DNA of 64,000 nucleotides from Cenococcum geophilum 1.58 (taxonomy: Eukaryota; Ascomycota; Dothideomycetes; Gloniales; Gloniaceae), in contig KV748176.1 in NCBI GenBank assembly GCA_001692895.1, positions 558,001 to 622,000 on the forward strand. The letters are read 5' to 3'. Below the pieces are notes generated by a model, which was not told the DNA's origin, did not search any database, and saw only the letters and a list, made by a program, of their open reading frames with translations. A program made the translations under genes and the position numbers. Positions 47,334 through 58,099 of the stretch are shown here, in pieces. How positions within the stretch are numbered: the stretch's first letter is position 1; the number at the start of each line of letters is the position of its first letter.

Positions 47334-47500
47334 AACTTTAACCGCCGGTTAAAGTTATTTAATTAGTTAGTTTTTTATTAAGAAGCGCTACGCGGTAGCA
47401 GTATAGAGTTTTACTGACTTTATTTATTAAACTAACCAATTAGGATTTTCTATACCCGGCATGGAAAATCACTATTAGCTCGGTTAAGAGCGGTAAGCGA
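47334..47500 (+). repeat. Shared palindromic 3'-UTR module, Gypsy-D copy
   Basis: Hairpin 1: arms AACTTTAACCG and CGGTTAAAGTT around one base (47334-47356). Hairpin 2 at 47444-47470: GATTTTCTATACC / GGCATGGAAAATC arms, preceded by AACTAACCAATTAG and followed by CTATTAGCTCGG. Located after the pol frame and before the 3' LTR. Same module in Copia-B and Copia-C. Confidence 0.85.
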
Positions 47501-47572
47501 AAGTAATATCTTTGCAGTAAAAATAAGTTACTTATTTAGTTTAGGGACCAAACCTTCTAAGGAGGGGAGTAC

Positions 47573-47778
47573 TATTACGGCACTGACCTGACGCATATTG
47601 TTTTATACTGTCTCATACTGTCTCGTACTATCTCGTACTATTTCCTACTATTAGCTAGCCCACTACTAGCGCCTTAGCGGCTGGCCCTACTATTTATATA
47701 TAATACCCCCTTTTACCTTCTTCTCCTCTTTATACTATAATGCAGTTATTTGGTCTACTTTATTGCAGTACCATAACA
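47573..47778 (+). repeat. Gypsy-D 3' LTR
   Basis: TATTACGGCACTGACCTGAC to TACCATAACA (TG start changed to TA). Contains tandem TACTGTCTCG / TACTATCTCG units near 47605-47640 and TAGCGCCTTAGCGGC at about 47668-47682. Confidence 0.92.
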
Positions 47779-47783
47779 TAGAC

Positions 47784-49848
47784 TAAGAAAGGTTAGGATA
47801 GAGTTTTATAGTCGTATAAGGTGTAGAGCATGTAATAATAAAGTTAAAACTAAAAACTATAGTATAGCGCAGAGCTAATAGACCTAAGTAGTATTAAAGA
47901 ATCTAAAAGATAGAATAGGAAACTATAGAAACCTAGAGGTTAAGAATTAAGTAATTAGAGGACTAGGGAGCAGAGGCTAAACTAGGGATCTTAGCAGTAG
48001 AAGACGTTTAGGCAGACTTTATAATAAGAAAAATGGTTTAAAGAAGGAGCTTATATAAATTATAGAAAATAAGGTTATTTTGCTAGGAACTATAAAGATA
48101 GTTAGAGTAATTATACAGTAAAGAAAACTAGGCTAGTAGATAATATACATGTATAGAGAGATAATAGTATACTATAAGGAACAAAAAAGTATTTAATTAA
48201 GAGTTTTGCGTTTTATTATAATAACATATACTAAATTTATAAAGACGCTAAGTATAGCGTAAGCTATTGGCTATAAAAGCTAAAGTTATTAGAGTTTAGA
48301 GGAACTAATAAACTATTACGTAGATTGGATATTAAGGACGATAAATTTAATATAGGCGAAATATTTAGCGACGACGAGGTAATAAAGGCAGCTTACTAGG
48401 AATACGCAGACCTTAAAGAAGTTATAATAGAGGTAAGGTTTAAATCTACTATAGAGGACGGATCAGCAATGGGGATTAAGACTCTATTAGATATAATATC
48501 TATTACTTTATAAAACGCAAGAGAAGTAGGATAATAAGCTACTTCGGCACTTAATAAAGGTAAGAAGCTAAAGGCTTAAGATTCTAAAGAAAGGATAAGA
48601 GTATAAGCTAGTTATCTATAAGGATAGATTAAAGCAGAAGATTGGGAAGGCGAGACGTCTATAATAAAGGGAAAGAATCTCACAATAAGTAAATAAAGTG
48701 TTTGGCCTTAGAGTTAAGTAGTTAATACTAAAATTATAAAGTTTACGGATCTAGAGGATTCTATAGCTAAACGTAAACTAGGAGAAGACTAAGAAGGATT
48801 TAAGAATTAAATTAAAGCGTAGTAAGAATAAAGAGGCTATTAAGGGTTAAGAATACTAGGTAGACTAAGGGTTAGAGTACCTATATAAAAAATTACTAAT
48901 AGGCTAAGAATAGGTATACTAAGAGTAAAGTGGCTTAAAGGATTAGAATAAGAAGAGGACCTAGGGGTTCTAACTAGATTTAAAGAAAGATATACCAAAG
49001 GTTATAACAATGCAGTAATAATAAAATATTTCCTTACTAATAGATTGTATATGCTTACAAAGCTATACTAAAAGTAGTATAGGCAGTAACACAATAATAA
49101 GTAGGAAGATTTTTACATATAGGTGGATAAGAAAGTTATTTAAAACTAAGCAATTATAGAGAAACGCATAAGTTATGTTAAGGGAGTATTAATTATAATG
49201 TTAAGAAATCTAGAAGAGAGATTAGAGGACTAGAGGAGTAAGAAGCAAATTATAATACTTACGAACAATAAACCAGCGTTTAGATTGGCTAGATAAAGGT
49301 TTAAACTTATAAGTAAAGATAAGCTAAGAGTTAACTTAAAGCACCTAGTGTATTATATATTAGTATAAATTACGTACGTAGATAATATATATAATATACA
49401 CAAAGAACCCAAAAAAAAGAATTGGAAATACCCTATAAGGATATATTAGGCGCTAGATAAGTAATAGTATAAAAATACTAAGTATATATATAAATAGTAT
49501 CTAGTAGGAGTTTAAGGGTTAGGAGACTTAGTACTTTAACTAAAGGGATTCTTTATAAAAGAGTACTTAAATAGATAATAGTGGTGGGAATGCCTAAAAA
49601 ATATATATCTATAGTATATTAAAGATAAAAAGCGAATAAGGTATTAGCTAAGGAATAAGCTAAGTATAATAGGATTAAGTAGCTAATAGTTAGGAAAAGT
49701 AGAGGCGTACGGGACTAAAGGGAGCTAGTAGTAGAGCCTTAGACCCTTAAAAGAATTTAAGGACAATACCTAAATTTATAAGTTAATTAGTAAGATTAGT
49801 AGTTTAAAGCACTAATAAATAGTGGAGTAATAAGAAACTATATTTTAC
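47784..49848 (+). pseudogene. Gypsy-C, gag end to protease
   Basis: Aligns with Gypsy-B 24576-26950 but about 300 bp shorter. Contains the damaged knuckle near 48050-48100 (NYRKxGYFARNYKD-like) and ends within the protease at ALINSGVxRNYI (about 49808; the Asp now Asn). Broken at TTTAC by Copia-B. Confidence 0.85.
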
Positions 49849-50116
49849 TGTATAATTACAGCACCTGTTGTACCAAACGCGTACTTACGCGTTCGGTACA
49901 CCAGGTACGCGTTTACGCGTTCAGTGCACCAACCACTCGCTTATGCGTCTGGTGCACTTATAAAGCACTAACTAATTAGGGGGGAGGTGCATCAGTATAT
50001 AGACCACGTAGTCTGCTTCATACAATTAACAGTCACCATCTAAACAAGTATACGATACTACATGTATTTCATGCCCGTGGATACGACTTACTCGTGCTAT
50101 TAAGTTAGTACGAACA
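49849..50116 (+). repeat. Copia-B 5' LTR (268 bp)
   Basis: TGTATAATTACAGCACC to TAGTACGAACA. The first 130 bp holds successive inverted repeats, for example GTACCAAACGCGTA with TACGCGTTCGGTAC, and GTGCACCA with TGGTGCAC. Confidence 0.95.
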
Positions 50117-50132
50117 CTGATTAGTGAGCGCG
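50117..50132 (+). promoter_or_regulatory. Copia-B candidate primer-binding site
   Basis: CTGATTAGTGAGCGCG directly after the 5' LTR, identical to that of Copia-A at 33111-33126. Confidence 0.6.
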
Positions 50133-50496
50133 CACAGATCAGCAATTACTTAACACCTCCCCCTAAGCGATATACACAACAGCGACCACCTGTTTAGACT
50201 CCTAGTACGACCTACTAGAAGGTCGGAAGTCGGGGATTACGGACTTATCTCTAACTCTATATACTTATTTAAGTCTTAATACAGTTTACTAAAAGTTATA
50301 GACGCGAATATAGACCTATACGGAACCCCTATCCTTAACCCCCTTGAACCTTAAACCTCTTTAGACCTTTTACGGAAACTCCTTACCCTCCTATAAACTA
50401 TTACGGACCTGTTAATTAATTTTACGGACCATTATAAAACCTCCCCCACCCGTTATAAGCTGCTACCACCCGCTACGCACTATACTATACTATAGT

Positions 50497-52100
50497 ATGG
50501 CAGACATTAGCAAGCAAGTTAGCGAAGGTCAAAAGAAGTAAAAATAAGGCGTTGACGTTACGTCTATAAACGACGTTAACAACTATATTAGCTTTAAAAT
50601 CCTTAAATATAGATACTTTAAGCTTATAAATAACGACCTATAGGAGTAATATAAGGAAGACTTTATGGACTTTACGGAAGCTATTTTTAAGGCTTGTAAC
50701 CCTACTGCTATCCGTAACCTACGAACCCTTTTATATTACTAAGGCATATAGGTTAAAAGGGATAAATGAGTTACTGTTGCACGGTCTCTATACGATATAC
50801 TATATAAAGAGGACCAAATGGAATAGACTAAAGAGTAGATCTTAGATTATATTAAAACCAGCAACCTCTTTACCTCCTTTAAACTTAATAGAATCTCTAG
50901 CCTTATAGCTGACTTATTTAACCAAATTTATTCCATAAACCTAAGTGGCATTAGAATTAATCTTACTGGCTAAAGTATATCTAATACTTAAGTTACGGAC
51001 CATAATACCCCCGTAACCCAAATTACGGACTATAATACCCCTATAAACCAAAATACGGACCAAATTACCCCTGTTATTTAAGTTATAGATCCGCAAGCCA
51101 TATATCCGCAAGCTATAGATCCGTAAGTTATAGATCCGCAACCTACCTAAGTAAAGACCTACGGTAAGGAGCTAGCTAACCTAGCTAAGCTCTATACCGA
51201 CGAATCTAAGTACAGCGGTAAAAACGATAACTTTAACTTTAAACTTATTATCTTTACGGACCTCTGTCGGAAGGCTGATATTCCTAAACAGGAATTTAAC
51301 TAAGCCTACTCTACTATGCTGCGCGGCCTAGCACTTAATTACTATTACACTAACCTCAAGAGCAACCCCCTTGGTGTTCCCTTTAATAAGCTATGCGAAG
51401 CTACGCGTAACTACTTTAAAGGACCGGAATATAAGCGTGATATTCTTACCTAATAGAATGCGACTAAGCTACGGACCGTAATTGATAAGAATACTGAAAA
51501 ATCGACTATAGAGTGCCTGCAAATTCTCATTAAAGACCTTTGGCACCTATAGCATGGCCTTAACACTAAGCTTCAAACAGACGACTTCCTATATAATAAA
51601 CTTATTACAGCCTACCAAGAAGTAGAGCCCTATAAGTACGCCTACTATAAGCCTACAGATACCTTAGCTGGCCTTATTAATAACCTACGCTCCTCTATTA
51701 TAATGTATAAAGTCTTAAACCCACTAGGTAGCACTTAAGCCTTTATTGCGGATATTTAATATTTATAAACAGACTTAGACGTCTACTTTACGGACCGCCG
51801 CTATTGCTAGCAGCACCCGTACCGACCAAGTCCCACCTATAACCCCTATAGCAACCCCTGTATAAAAATATACCCCCGCAGACAAACCAGCTAGAAGTGC
51901 TTCGTGTGTGGTAAGAAAGGATGTTAGTCTATAAGGTATACCTAGGAAGAACGTAATAAGTCTAGGAAGAGACTTAATAGCCGTATTAACCAGTTCATTT
52001 TGGAATATAAAGGAGAGGAAGTAGAAGAGCCCCCTAATAAGTTAATAGAAGCCCTTATAATTGATTTTAACTTAAACGCTTAGGAATAAGAGACTTTAGA
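50497..52100 (+). pseudogene. Copia-B gag relict
   Basis: ATG at 50497 (MADISKQVSEGQKK). Capsid-like part: YSTMLRGLALNYYYTNLKS (about 51308). The knuckle at 51898-51950 keeps CFVCGKKGC; the His position is Tyr (SIRYT). An internal repeat lies at 50991-51140. Stops are TAG/TAA plus a TGA at a former Arg (about 50767). Confidence 0.88.
50991..51140 (+). repeat. 30-bp and 18-bp tandem repeats in Copia-B gag
   Basis: Three 30-bp units beginning ARTTACGGACYA (50991-51080, encoding TDxNTPVxQI-like residues), then 15-18-bp units containing GATCCGCAAGCYATA (51081-51140). They expand a linker between the N-terminal and capsid parts of gag. Confidence 0.75.
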
Positions 52101-55100
52101 GACATTCCTAACCACTTTTAGACCTTTTACGGATAGCTAAGCCTTTAATATTACGACCGTATTAGCCGACCGTTCCTTTATATACTTAGTTACGCCCAAA
52201 AACTATTCCATAAGTACCCCCGTTACGGATGTTATAGATTATAAGCAGGACCTATTTGCATATATTACCACAAAATGCTATACCCCTAAGGAATTTTATG
52301 GTATTATAATTAATATAGGTGCCTTTAAGAAGTCTACCGTAGGCTACGGATAATACCTTGTATATAGGACCACTACAAATAATAATACGGATATTGATAT
52401 TACGTAAACTGGGGCCATAAACGTCTAATTTGGCATTAGCTTAACCGCATTAATTAGATTAGTTAAAGTTAAGACTCTAATTGGCCTAGTTAACTTCTAC
52501 GTAGTAAAAGTAGATACCCTCTTCCTACTCTGTCTTACAGACATGGATAGGTTATAGGTGTACTATAATAATGTTACGGACACCCTAATTGGCCCCGCAA
52601 CTGCTCTAGGAAGTAAGTATATTACCCTGTTAATTATATAACGATTTAGACACCCGTTCCTTATATAGGGAGAGACTTTACGGACCTATATTTAGGAATC
52701 TTTTAACTATAACCCGTGCTACCTTACTAGTACGGAGATCTACCGCCTATACCGCCGTTTCGGCCACCCGTTAGCCGAAAAGCTGTATAGAGTCCTTAAA
52801 CGCTCTGGATATAACGACGTTAATAGGAAGGCAATTGACTACCTAACTAAATACTGCTCCTTCTGCTAGAAATACGGACGTTCCCCAGGCTGATTTAAGT
52901 TCACCCTTTGTAAGGACCTTAACTTTAACCACTTAGTATACGTGGACATTATGTATATTAACGGTAGTTTAGTATTATATATAATTAACAAGGCAACCCG
53001 CTATTAAGCCGCCCGTTAGTTGTAAAATATATCCATAAAATACATTTGGGATATTTTATGGACCTGCTAAATTAATACATACATTAGACCTCCGCAGTAT
53101 ATCACCCACGACGCTAGTAGGAACTTCATTAGCAAGGAATTCTAGCAGTATGCTACGGCTATAGCTATATTAACAAAAGCTGTTCTAGTTAAGGCGTACT
53201 AGTCCGTTAGGCTTATTAAGCGAGCTTACCTAGCCTTATAGAGAGCTTACTAGATTATTATAGATGAGTATAAGGATATCTAAAAGGAACTGGCTTTATA
53301 GATGGCCGTAAAAGCTGTTAATGACACCGCTGGCCCCGACGGACTAGTACCTACCCTCTTGGTTTACGGAGCCTACCTAAGGATAAGCAACCTAGGCCCT
53401 TCTGCCCCGTCTATTATAGAACGAGTAGCTATAATACGGAAGGCAATAACTAAAATAGTTAAGCTACGGGCCAAGCAAGCTATTAATAACGCCCTGTACC
53501 ACCGTAATAGACCTAATACAACCCTAGTATACGACCTCCCGCTTAACTCTAAAGTCCTTATATAGCGTAAAAGCGGTAGTTGGAATAGACCTTATTGTCT
53601 ACTGGCTGTAGAAAATAAGACGTGCTGTGTATAGCTACCTAGTAGGCTAACCAGCTTCAGAAGCACGTCTGTAAAACCCTACTTTTGGCCTAAAAACACC
53701 TATGACGTTGAACTAGATAAACTAGAAGCACCCGTTAAACTAGACAAACTAGAAGCACCCGCCGAATTAGATGAACTAGAAGCACCCTTACCTACCCTAG
53801 AAGTCCCCTAGAAACCCACTAAACCTACTAAACCTACTATAAAGCATAGTTAAGGACGCCCTTAAAAGTACCCTGTAACTAAGAACACCGTAATAGAAAA
53901 TCACTTAACCTTTACAGGAATATCCGCAAGGCAATCTCCGCCTATAGATATATTAGTTCTAGTATAGGAAACCCCGTTTACGGACTTATAACATAAAGAG
54001 ATTAACGGACTACTTAAAAAGGGTGTCTTTGCAGTTATAATAGAGAAAGACGTCCCGCAAGGCGTCCATATATTTAACTTACGCTTTATTAACAAGATTA
54101 AGCACCCTGGTACTAACAAAGCCTTTAAGAAATTAAGGCTTATTATATAAGCTTATAACGATAAGGGAAAGGACTTAGTCCTTACGCAATCACCTATAAT
54201 TTAATAAGTTAGCTAACGAATTATACTTGCACTTATGCCAGGACTACAGCAAATTAAACCTATAGCCCTATACTTATGGGATATCTCGCAAGCCTACGTG
54301 CAGTCTAATACCTATCTAAGTAGGGACATCTTTATATGACTACCCCGTAAGCTTAACCTATAACTAGGAACAATTTTACGGGTTATAAAACCTCTTTACG
54401 GAGTACTAGAAGCTAGGAACCACTGGTTTAAGACGTACCACTAGCATTACGTTAGTAAGCTTAAAATAGAATAGTTGACCTACGACCCCTGCCTCCTATA
54501 TAGCCCATTAAACGGCCTTGGTATTATTAGACTTTAAATAGACGATACCCTATTCCTAGCAGACTAGACCTTTATAGACGCTAAAGAAACTAAACTATAA
54601 AAGGCTAAGTTCTTGGTAAAGCCGCAAGAGTAGTTAACTAAGTAGAATCTAATTAAGTTTAATAGAGGCCTAATTATATAAAAGGGCAACCTAATTAAGC
54701 TAACTTAGGAACGCTAAGCTTAAAACCTAAAGTTTGTTATAGCAAAGCCTACGGACCTTACTAGTTCCCGTAAAGAGACCCGTAAGACTATAAATATAAA
54801 GAACTAATACGCTATATAGCGTGTAAGAGGCGCCTATATTACTATAGTCTGCTAACCCAAATCTGCCTATAACTTGTCCTTTGCGGCCCAGGTAGTAGAT
54901 CCATAAGAAGAAAATGTTAAGTAGCTTAATAAGCGCATTTAGTGGCAAATTGATAATGTAGTAAGGGGACTTACTTTTATACCACTAGACCTAAATTCCC
55001 TTAGCCTACTGGCATTTATAGACGCTTCCTTTGCTAATAATAAAGACCTATTATTACAAATTGGCTTTGTAATTGTACTTACGGACCGCAATTAGGACGC

Positions 55101-55515
55101 AAATATACTATACTAGTCTTTAATTAAGTGTAAATAAGTAACCCGTAGTATACTAGCTTCTAAACTATATATACTAGCTTATAGATTTAATATAGCAGCT
55201 GCAATTAAATTAATAGTCTAGAAGATTCTATAACTAGAGCAGTTACCCCTAGTTTTATGCACCGATTTAAAGTCCCTTTATAACTGCCTAGTTAAACTAG
55301 GTACGATATAAGAGAAGAGGCTTATGGTCAACCTAATGTGCTTACGTTAGGCCTACGAACGACGTGAGATTATAGAGGTTAAATGGATTAGCAGCGGAGA
55401 CAACCTAGCGGACGCCATGACTAAGGTAAAGCTATGTTAAGCCCTTAAAACCCTAATTAACATAAATAAGCTTAACCTAAAAGTTATAGAATAGGTAGAA
55501 CGGGACTAACGGAGC
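52100..55515 (+). pseudogene. Copia-B pol relict
   Basis: Protease GIIINIGAFKKSTVGYG (about 52303; Asp to Asn). Integrase from LYRRFGHPLAEKLYRVLKRS (about 52747), with VDIMYINGSLVLYIINKATR-type core at about 52940; 53302-53565 stays fully open (AVKAVNDTAGPDGLVPTLLV). RT from KEINGLLKKGVFAVIIEKDV (about 53995) through KPLYGVLEARNHWFKTYH (about 54389) to IDDTLFLAD (about 54539). RNase H ends in DAMTKVKLCQALKTLININK (about 55412-55470). Acidic LDKLEAP repeats at 53706-53800 form the linker. Confidence 0.92.
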
Positions 55516-55619
55516 ACCTATGGTATGTCTACGGCCCGTTGGAAGGCCGTACGGCTTATTATACAGTATAGGTGGAAAACGGTGGAAAGCTATGGTGGAA
55601 CTTGGTGGACTTACGTGAC

Positions 55620-55722
55620 CTGCCGAATTTTATAGGGTAGTTAAATTGACCAATTACGATTTTCCATCCCCGGGATGGAAAATCGCTATTAGTTCGCTTA
55701 GCACTAGCGCCTTAGCGGCCCT
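55620..55722 (+). repeat. Shared palindromic module, Copia-B copy
   Basis: Hairpin 2 is perfect here: arms GATTTTCCATCCC and GGGATGGAAAATC around one base (55658-55684), preceded by TTGACCAATTAC and followed by CTATTAGTTCG and TAGCGCCTTAGCGGCCC (about 55705-55721). Hairpin 1 is absent. Lies between the pol end and the 3' LTR. Confidence 0.85.
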
Positions 55723-55943
55723 TAAAATCTAACTTATAGCTCGTCTACTGCCCGTTAAAAGGCCGTACGGTTTATTTTATGGACCGTAAGCAGAACTTAC
55801 GGCTAGCTTGGGGCACCATTTGGAAGGCAGCCTAGACGGCACCTCGGGGAGATTTCCTATGTATTTTCCTTTGTGTTCTATGGTTTTATTAAAGCAATTA
55901 CGGAGGCTGTATACAGGTGGTTTCATTTTTTAAGTACTGCCAG

Positions 55944-56211
55944 TATATAATTACAGCACCTGTTGTACTAAACGCGTGCTTACGCGTTTGGTACACCAGG
56001 TACGCGTTTACGTGTTCAGTGCACTAACTACTTGCTTACGCGTCTGGTGCACTTATGAAGTACTAACTAATTAGGGGGGAGGTGCATTAGTATATAGACT
56101 ACGTAGTCTGCTTTATATAATCGACAGTCACTATCTAAACAAGCATACGATACTACATGTATTTCGTGCCCGTGGATACGACTCACTCATGCTATTAAGT
56201 TAGTACGAACA
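55944..56211 (+). repeat. Copia-B 3' LTR (268 bp)
   Basis: TATATAATTACAGCACC (TG changed to TA) to TAGTACGAACA. Same inverted repeats with a few C-to-T changes. Confidence 0.95.
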
Positions 56212-56216
56212 CTTAC

Positions 56217-57084
56217 TAATAGTAGTTAAATAAATAGGACTACCTTATAGATAGAAGGAGCACCCTTATTTATTAGTTATAATTTTTGGAGATCCAATAG
56301 CTTATAGAGGAGGTAATATTAACCTTAAAATAGGACCTATTTAGGTAACTATTAAAGGAAGACAAATTAAGATATCTTTTAATATCCTACTATTAGGACG
56401 GGATAAGGTAGTACTAGGTATGCCTTAGTTATAGAAATATAATCTAAAGATTAATTAGGTTATAGGTTAGGTTAATATAAGAGATACTTAATAACGTAAG
56501 ATATATATAGTAACTAAGTTAATATAGTATTAAGTTGGAGCGACGTATAAGGAAACCGAGAAGGGGTTGTTCTATATACTAAAGAGATATTATAAGTATA
56601 GTAAAAAGCTATGGAGCCTAGAAAGTAAAAAGCTGTTAGAGTATATAGTATAGGACTATAAGATTAAATTAAAACTAGAAATAAGTCTAAGGTTCTTTCC
56701 AATCTATAAACTAACTAAAGAGGAGTTAAGAGCACTTAAAGAGTTTGTCTAGGAAATCCTATAAAAGGGATATATTAGACTATTATAGTTATTAGTAGGT
56801 TATCCAGTACTATTTATACTAAAGAAAAATAGAAAACTTAGGTTATATATTAACTATAAATAGTTAAATAGTATTACTAGGAAGGATAGATATCCTTTAC
56901 CCTTAATTAACGAAATCTAGAATTGGATAGGTAATGCGTAAATCTTTATAAAAATAGATCTAAGGTAGGCATATTACCAGATTAGGATTAAAAAGGGCGA
57001 TAAATAGAAGGCAGCCTTTAGGTTAAAGGAAGGACTATATAAACTATTGGTTATGAAATTCGGACTTATAAACGTATTAGTAAC
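56217..57084 (+). pseudogene. Gypsy-C, protease to RT
   Basis: Resumes exactly after the Copia-B duplication (TAATAGTAGTTAAATAAATA) and aligns with Gypsy-B from 26955. Contains the RT entry NYKxLNSITRKDRYPLPL-like (about 56860). Interrupted at GTAAC by the solo LTR. Confidence 0.85.
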
Positions 57085-57277
57085 TGTTTATATCAACTTA
57101 ATAATACAAGTAAGTCATATCCAGGGGCACGAAATACGTATAGTATCGTATGCTCTTTTAGATAGTGGTGACTTGTTTTTCTAATCGTACATAAATAGGT
57201 GGAATTTAAGGGGTTTCCTGAGCTCGCTTAGCTCACGTAATTGCGTCTATAAATTCCCGTTTGAACTTATTTAGACA
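57085..57277 (-). mobile_element. Solo LTR of a Copia-B-related family
   Basis: 193 bp from TGTTTATATCAACTTAAT to TTTAGACA, flanked by GTAAC (57080-57084 and 57278-57282). The first 90 bp is the reverse complement of the 3' end of the Copia-B LTR with substitutions (AGTAAGTCATATCC, AGTATCGTATGC). No internal element remains, which indicates LTR-LTR recombination after insertion. Confidence 0.88.
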
Positions 57278-57282
57278 GTAAC

Positions 57283-57513
57283 GTTCTAGAAGCAAATTAA
57301 TAGTATATTAGGAGAACACCTTACCAAGTTTATTATAGTATACCTTAATAATATTATTATCTACTTAATAAATAAGGAAGAATACGGGGAATATATTAAA
57401 TGGGTTTTAAGAAGACTATAAGAAGAATAGATATTAGTAGTAATTAAGAAATATAAGTTCTTTACTAGAAAGATAGATTTTATTAGATTTATTATTAAAC
57501 TAGGTTATATTAG
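57283..57513 (+). pseudogene. Gypsy-C, RT core
   Basis: Aligns with Gypsy-B from TTCTAGAAGC (about 27812). Carries VYLNNIIIYL-like sequence near 57338-57365 (YLDD to YLNN). Interrupted at ATTAG by Copia-C. Confidence 0.85.
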
Positions 57514-57729
57514 TGTTGGTTACACAAAAGGATATTACGTAGCTACGGTTCGTAGATAGTATGATAATTGTTCTATATTCTTCTTAAAGAAAGGGGTAAG
57601 GAACTTAGGGTTCCTTACCACGCTAGTGCCACGGCGGCACGTGATAGCAACTTGCTGCACGTAACGGCAACTTGCCACACGTAACGGCAATATGCCTTAT
57701 ATAGTGACCATTTGCCTTTATTCCCAATA
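57514..57729 (-). repeat. Copia-C 3' LTR (left in window, 216 bp)
   Basis: TGTTGGTTACAC to TTCCCAATA. Contains three 20-bp ACGGCAACTTGCCACACGTA-type units at about 57640-57715. Confidence 0.94.
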
Positions 57730-57907
57730 CTAGTAACTCTTCTTTTATAGTTGCCATCTATATATATATACCGCTTAACTAGCGGAACAAAAATTAATCC
57801 TCTTTACTTACTATTGCTATTGCAATATAAGTCTCGCTGTCCTAAAATTTGCCCCTTAGCACGTAGTGCTTTCTTACTTATAAGTTATAGGTAGGTATCT
57901 TGTTAGT

Positions 57908-58043
57908 AGGGCCGCTAAGGCGCTGGCGGTAAGCAAGCTAATAGTAATTTTCCATTCTAGGGATGGAAAATCCTAATTAGCTAGTTTAAGTTAGGGTCTA
58001 CAGAATCTAACTAATTAAATAACTTTAACCGCCGGTTAAAGTT
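57908..58043 (-). repeat. Shared palindromic module, Copia-C copy
   Basis: Minus-sense order: hairpin 1 (58043-58021, arms AACTTTAACCG and CGGTTAAAGTT, with one base between), ATTTAATTAGTTAG, hairpin 2 (57972-57946, GATTTTCCATCCC arm intact, the other arm with two changes), CTATTAG, then AGCGCCTTAGCGGCCC (57923-57908). It has the same order and orientation relative to the element as in Gypsy-D. Confidence 0.85.
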
Positions 58044-58099
58044 CCTGGACATCTTAAGACCTTATATAACTAAGAAATTTCTAGGGACTCCCTTTTAAC

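Larger units (their letters stand above)
40841..47778 (+). mobile_element. Gypsy-D, complete chromodomain-type element nested in Gypsy-C
   Basis: 6,938 bp with short LTRs (about 186 and 206 bp), the target duplication TAGAC at 40836-40840 and 47779-47783, and a purine tract AAGGAGGGGAGTA just before the 3' LTR. Encodes gag, protease, RT, RNase H, integrase and chromodomain. Its 3' untranslated region carries the palindromic module shared with two Copia elements. Confidence 0.94.
49849..56211 (+). mobile_element. Copia-B, complete Ty1/Copia element nested in Gypsy-C
   Basis: 6,363 bp with 268-bp LTRs, target duplication TTTAC (49844-49848) versus CTTAC (56212-56216), one C-to-T change apart, and the same primer-site sequence as Copia-A. 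It is the best preserved coding relict in the window: long stretches of gag and pol have only occasional TAG, TAA or TGA. Carries the shared palindromic module before its 3' LTR. Confidence 0.95.

Noticed and set aside
49860..49960. Possible CRISPR-like repeat-spacer pattern
   Set aside because: Repeats are inverted and unequal, are part of a Copia LTR present at both ends of the element, and the genome is eukaryotic.
50941..51141. 66-codon minus frame with an RIYNL-type repeat
   Set aside because: Antisense shadow of the tandem repeat in Copia-B gag.
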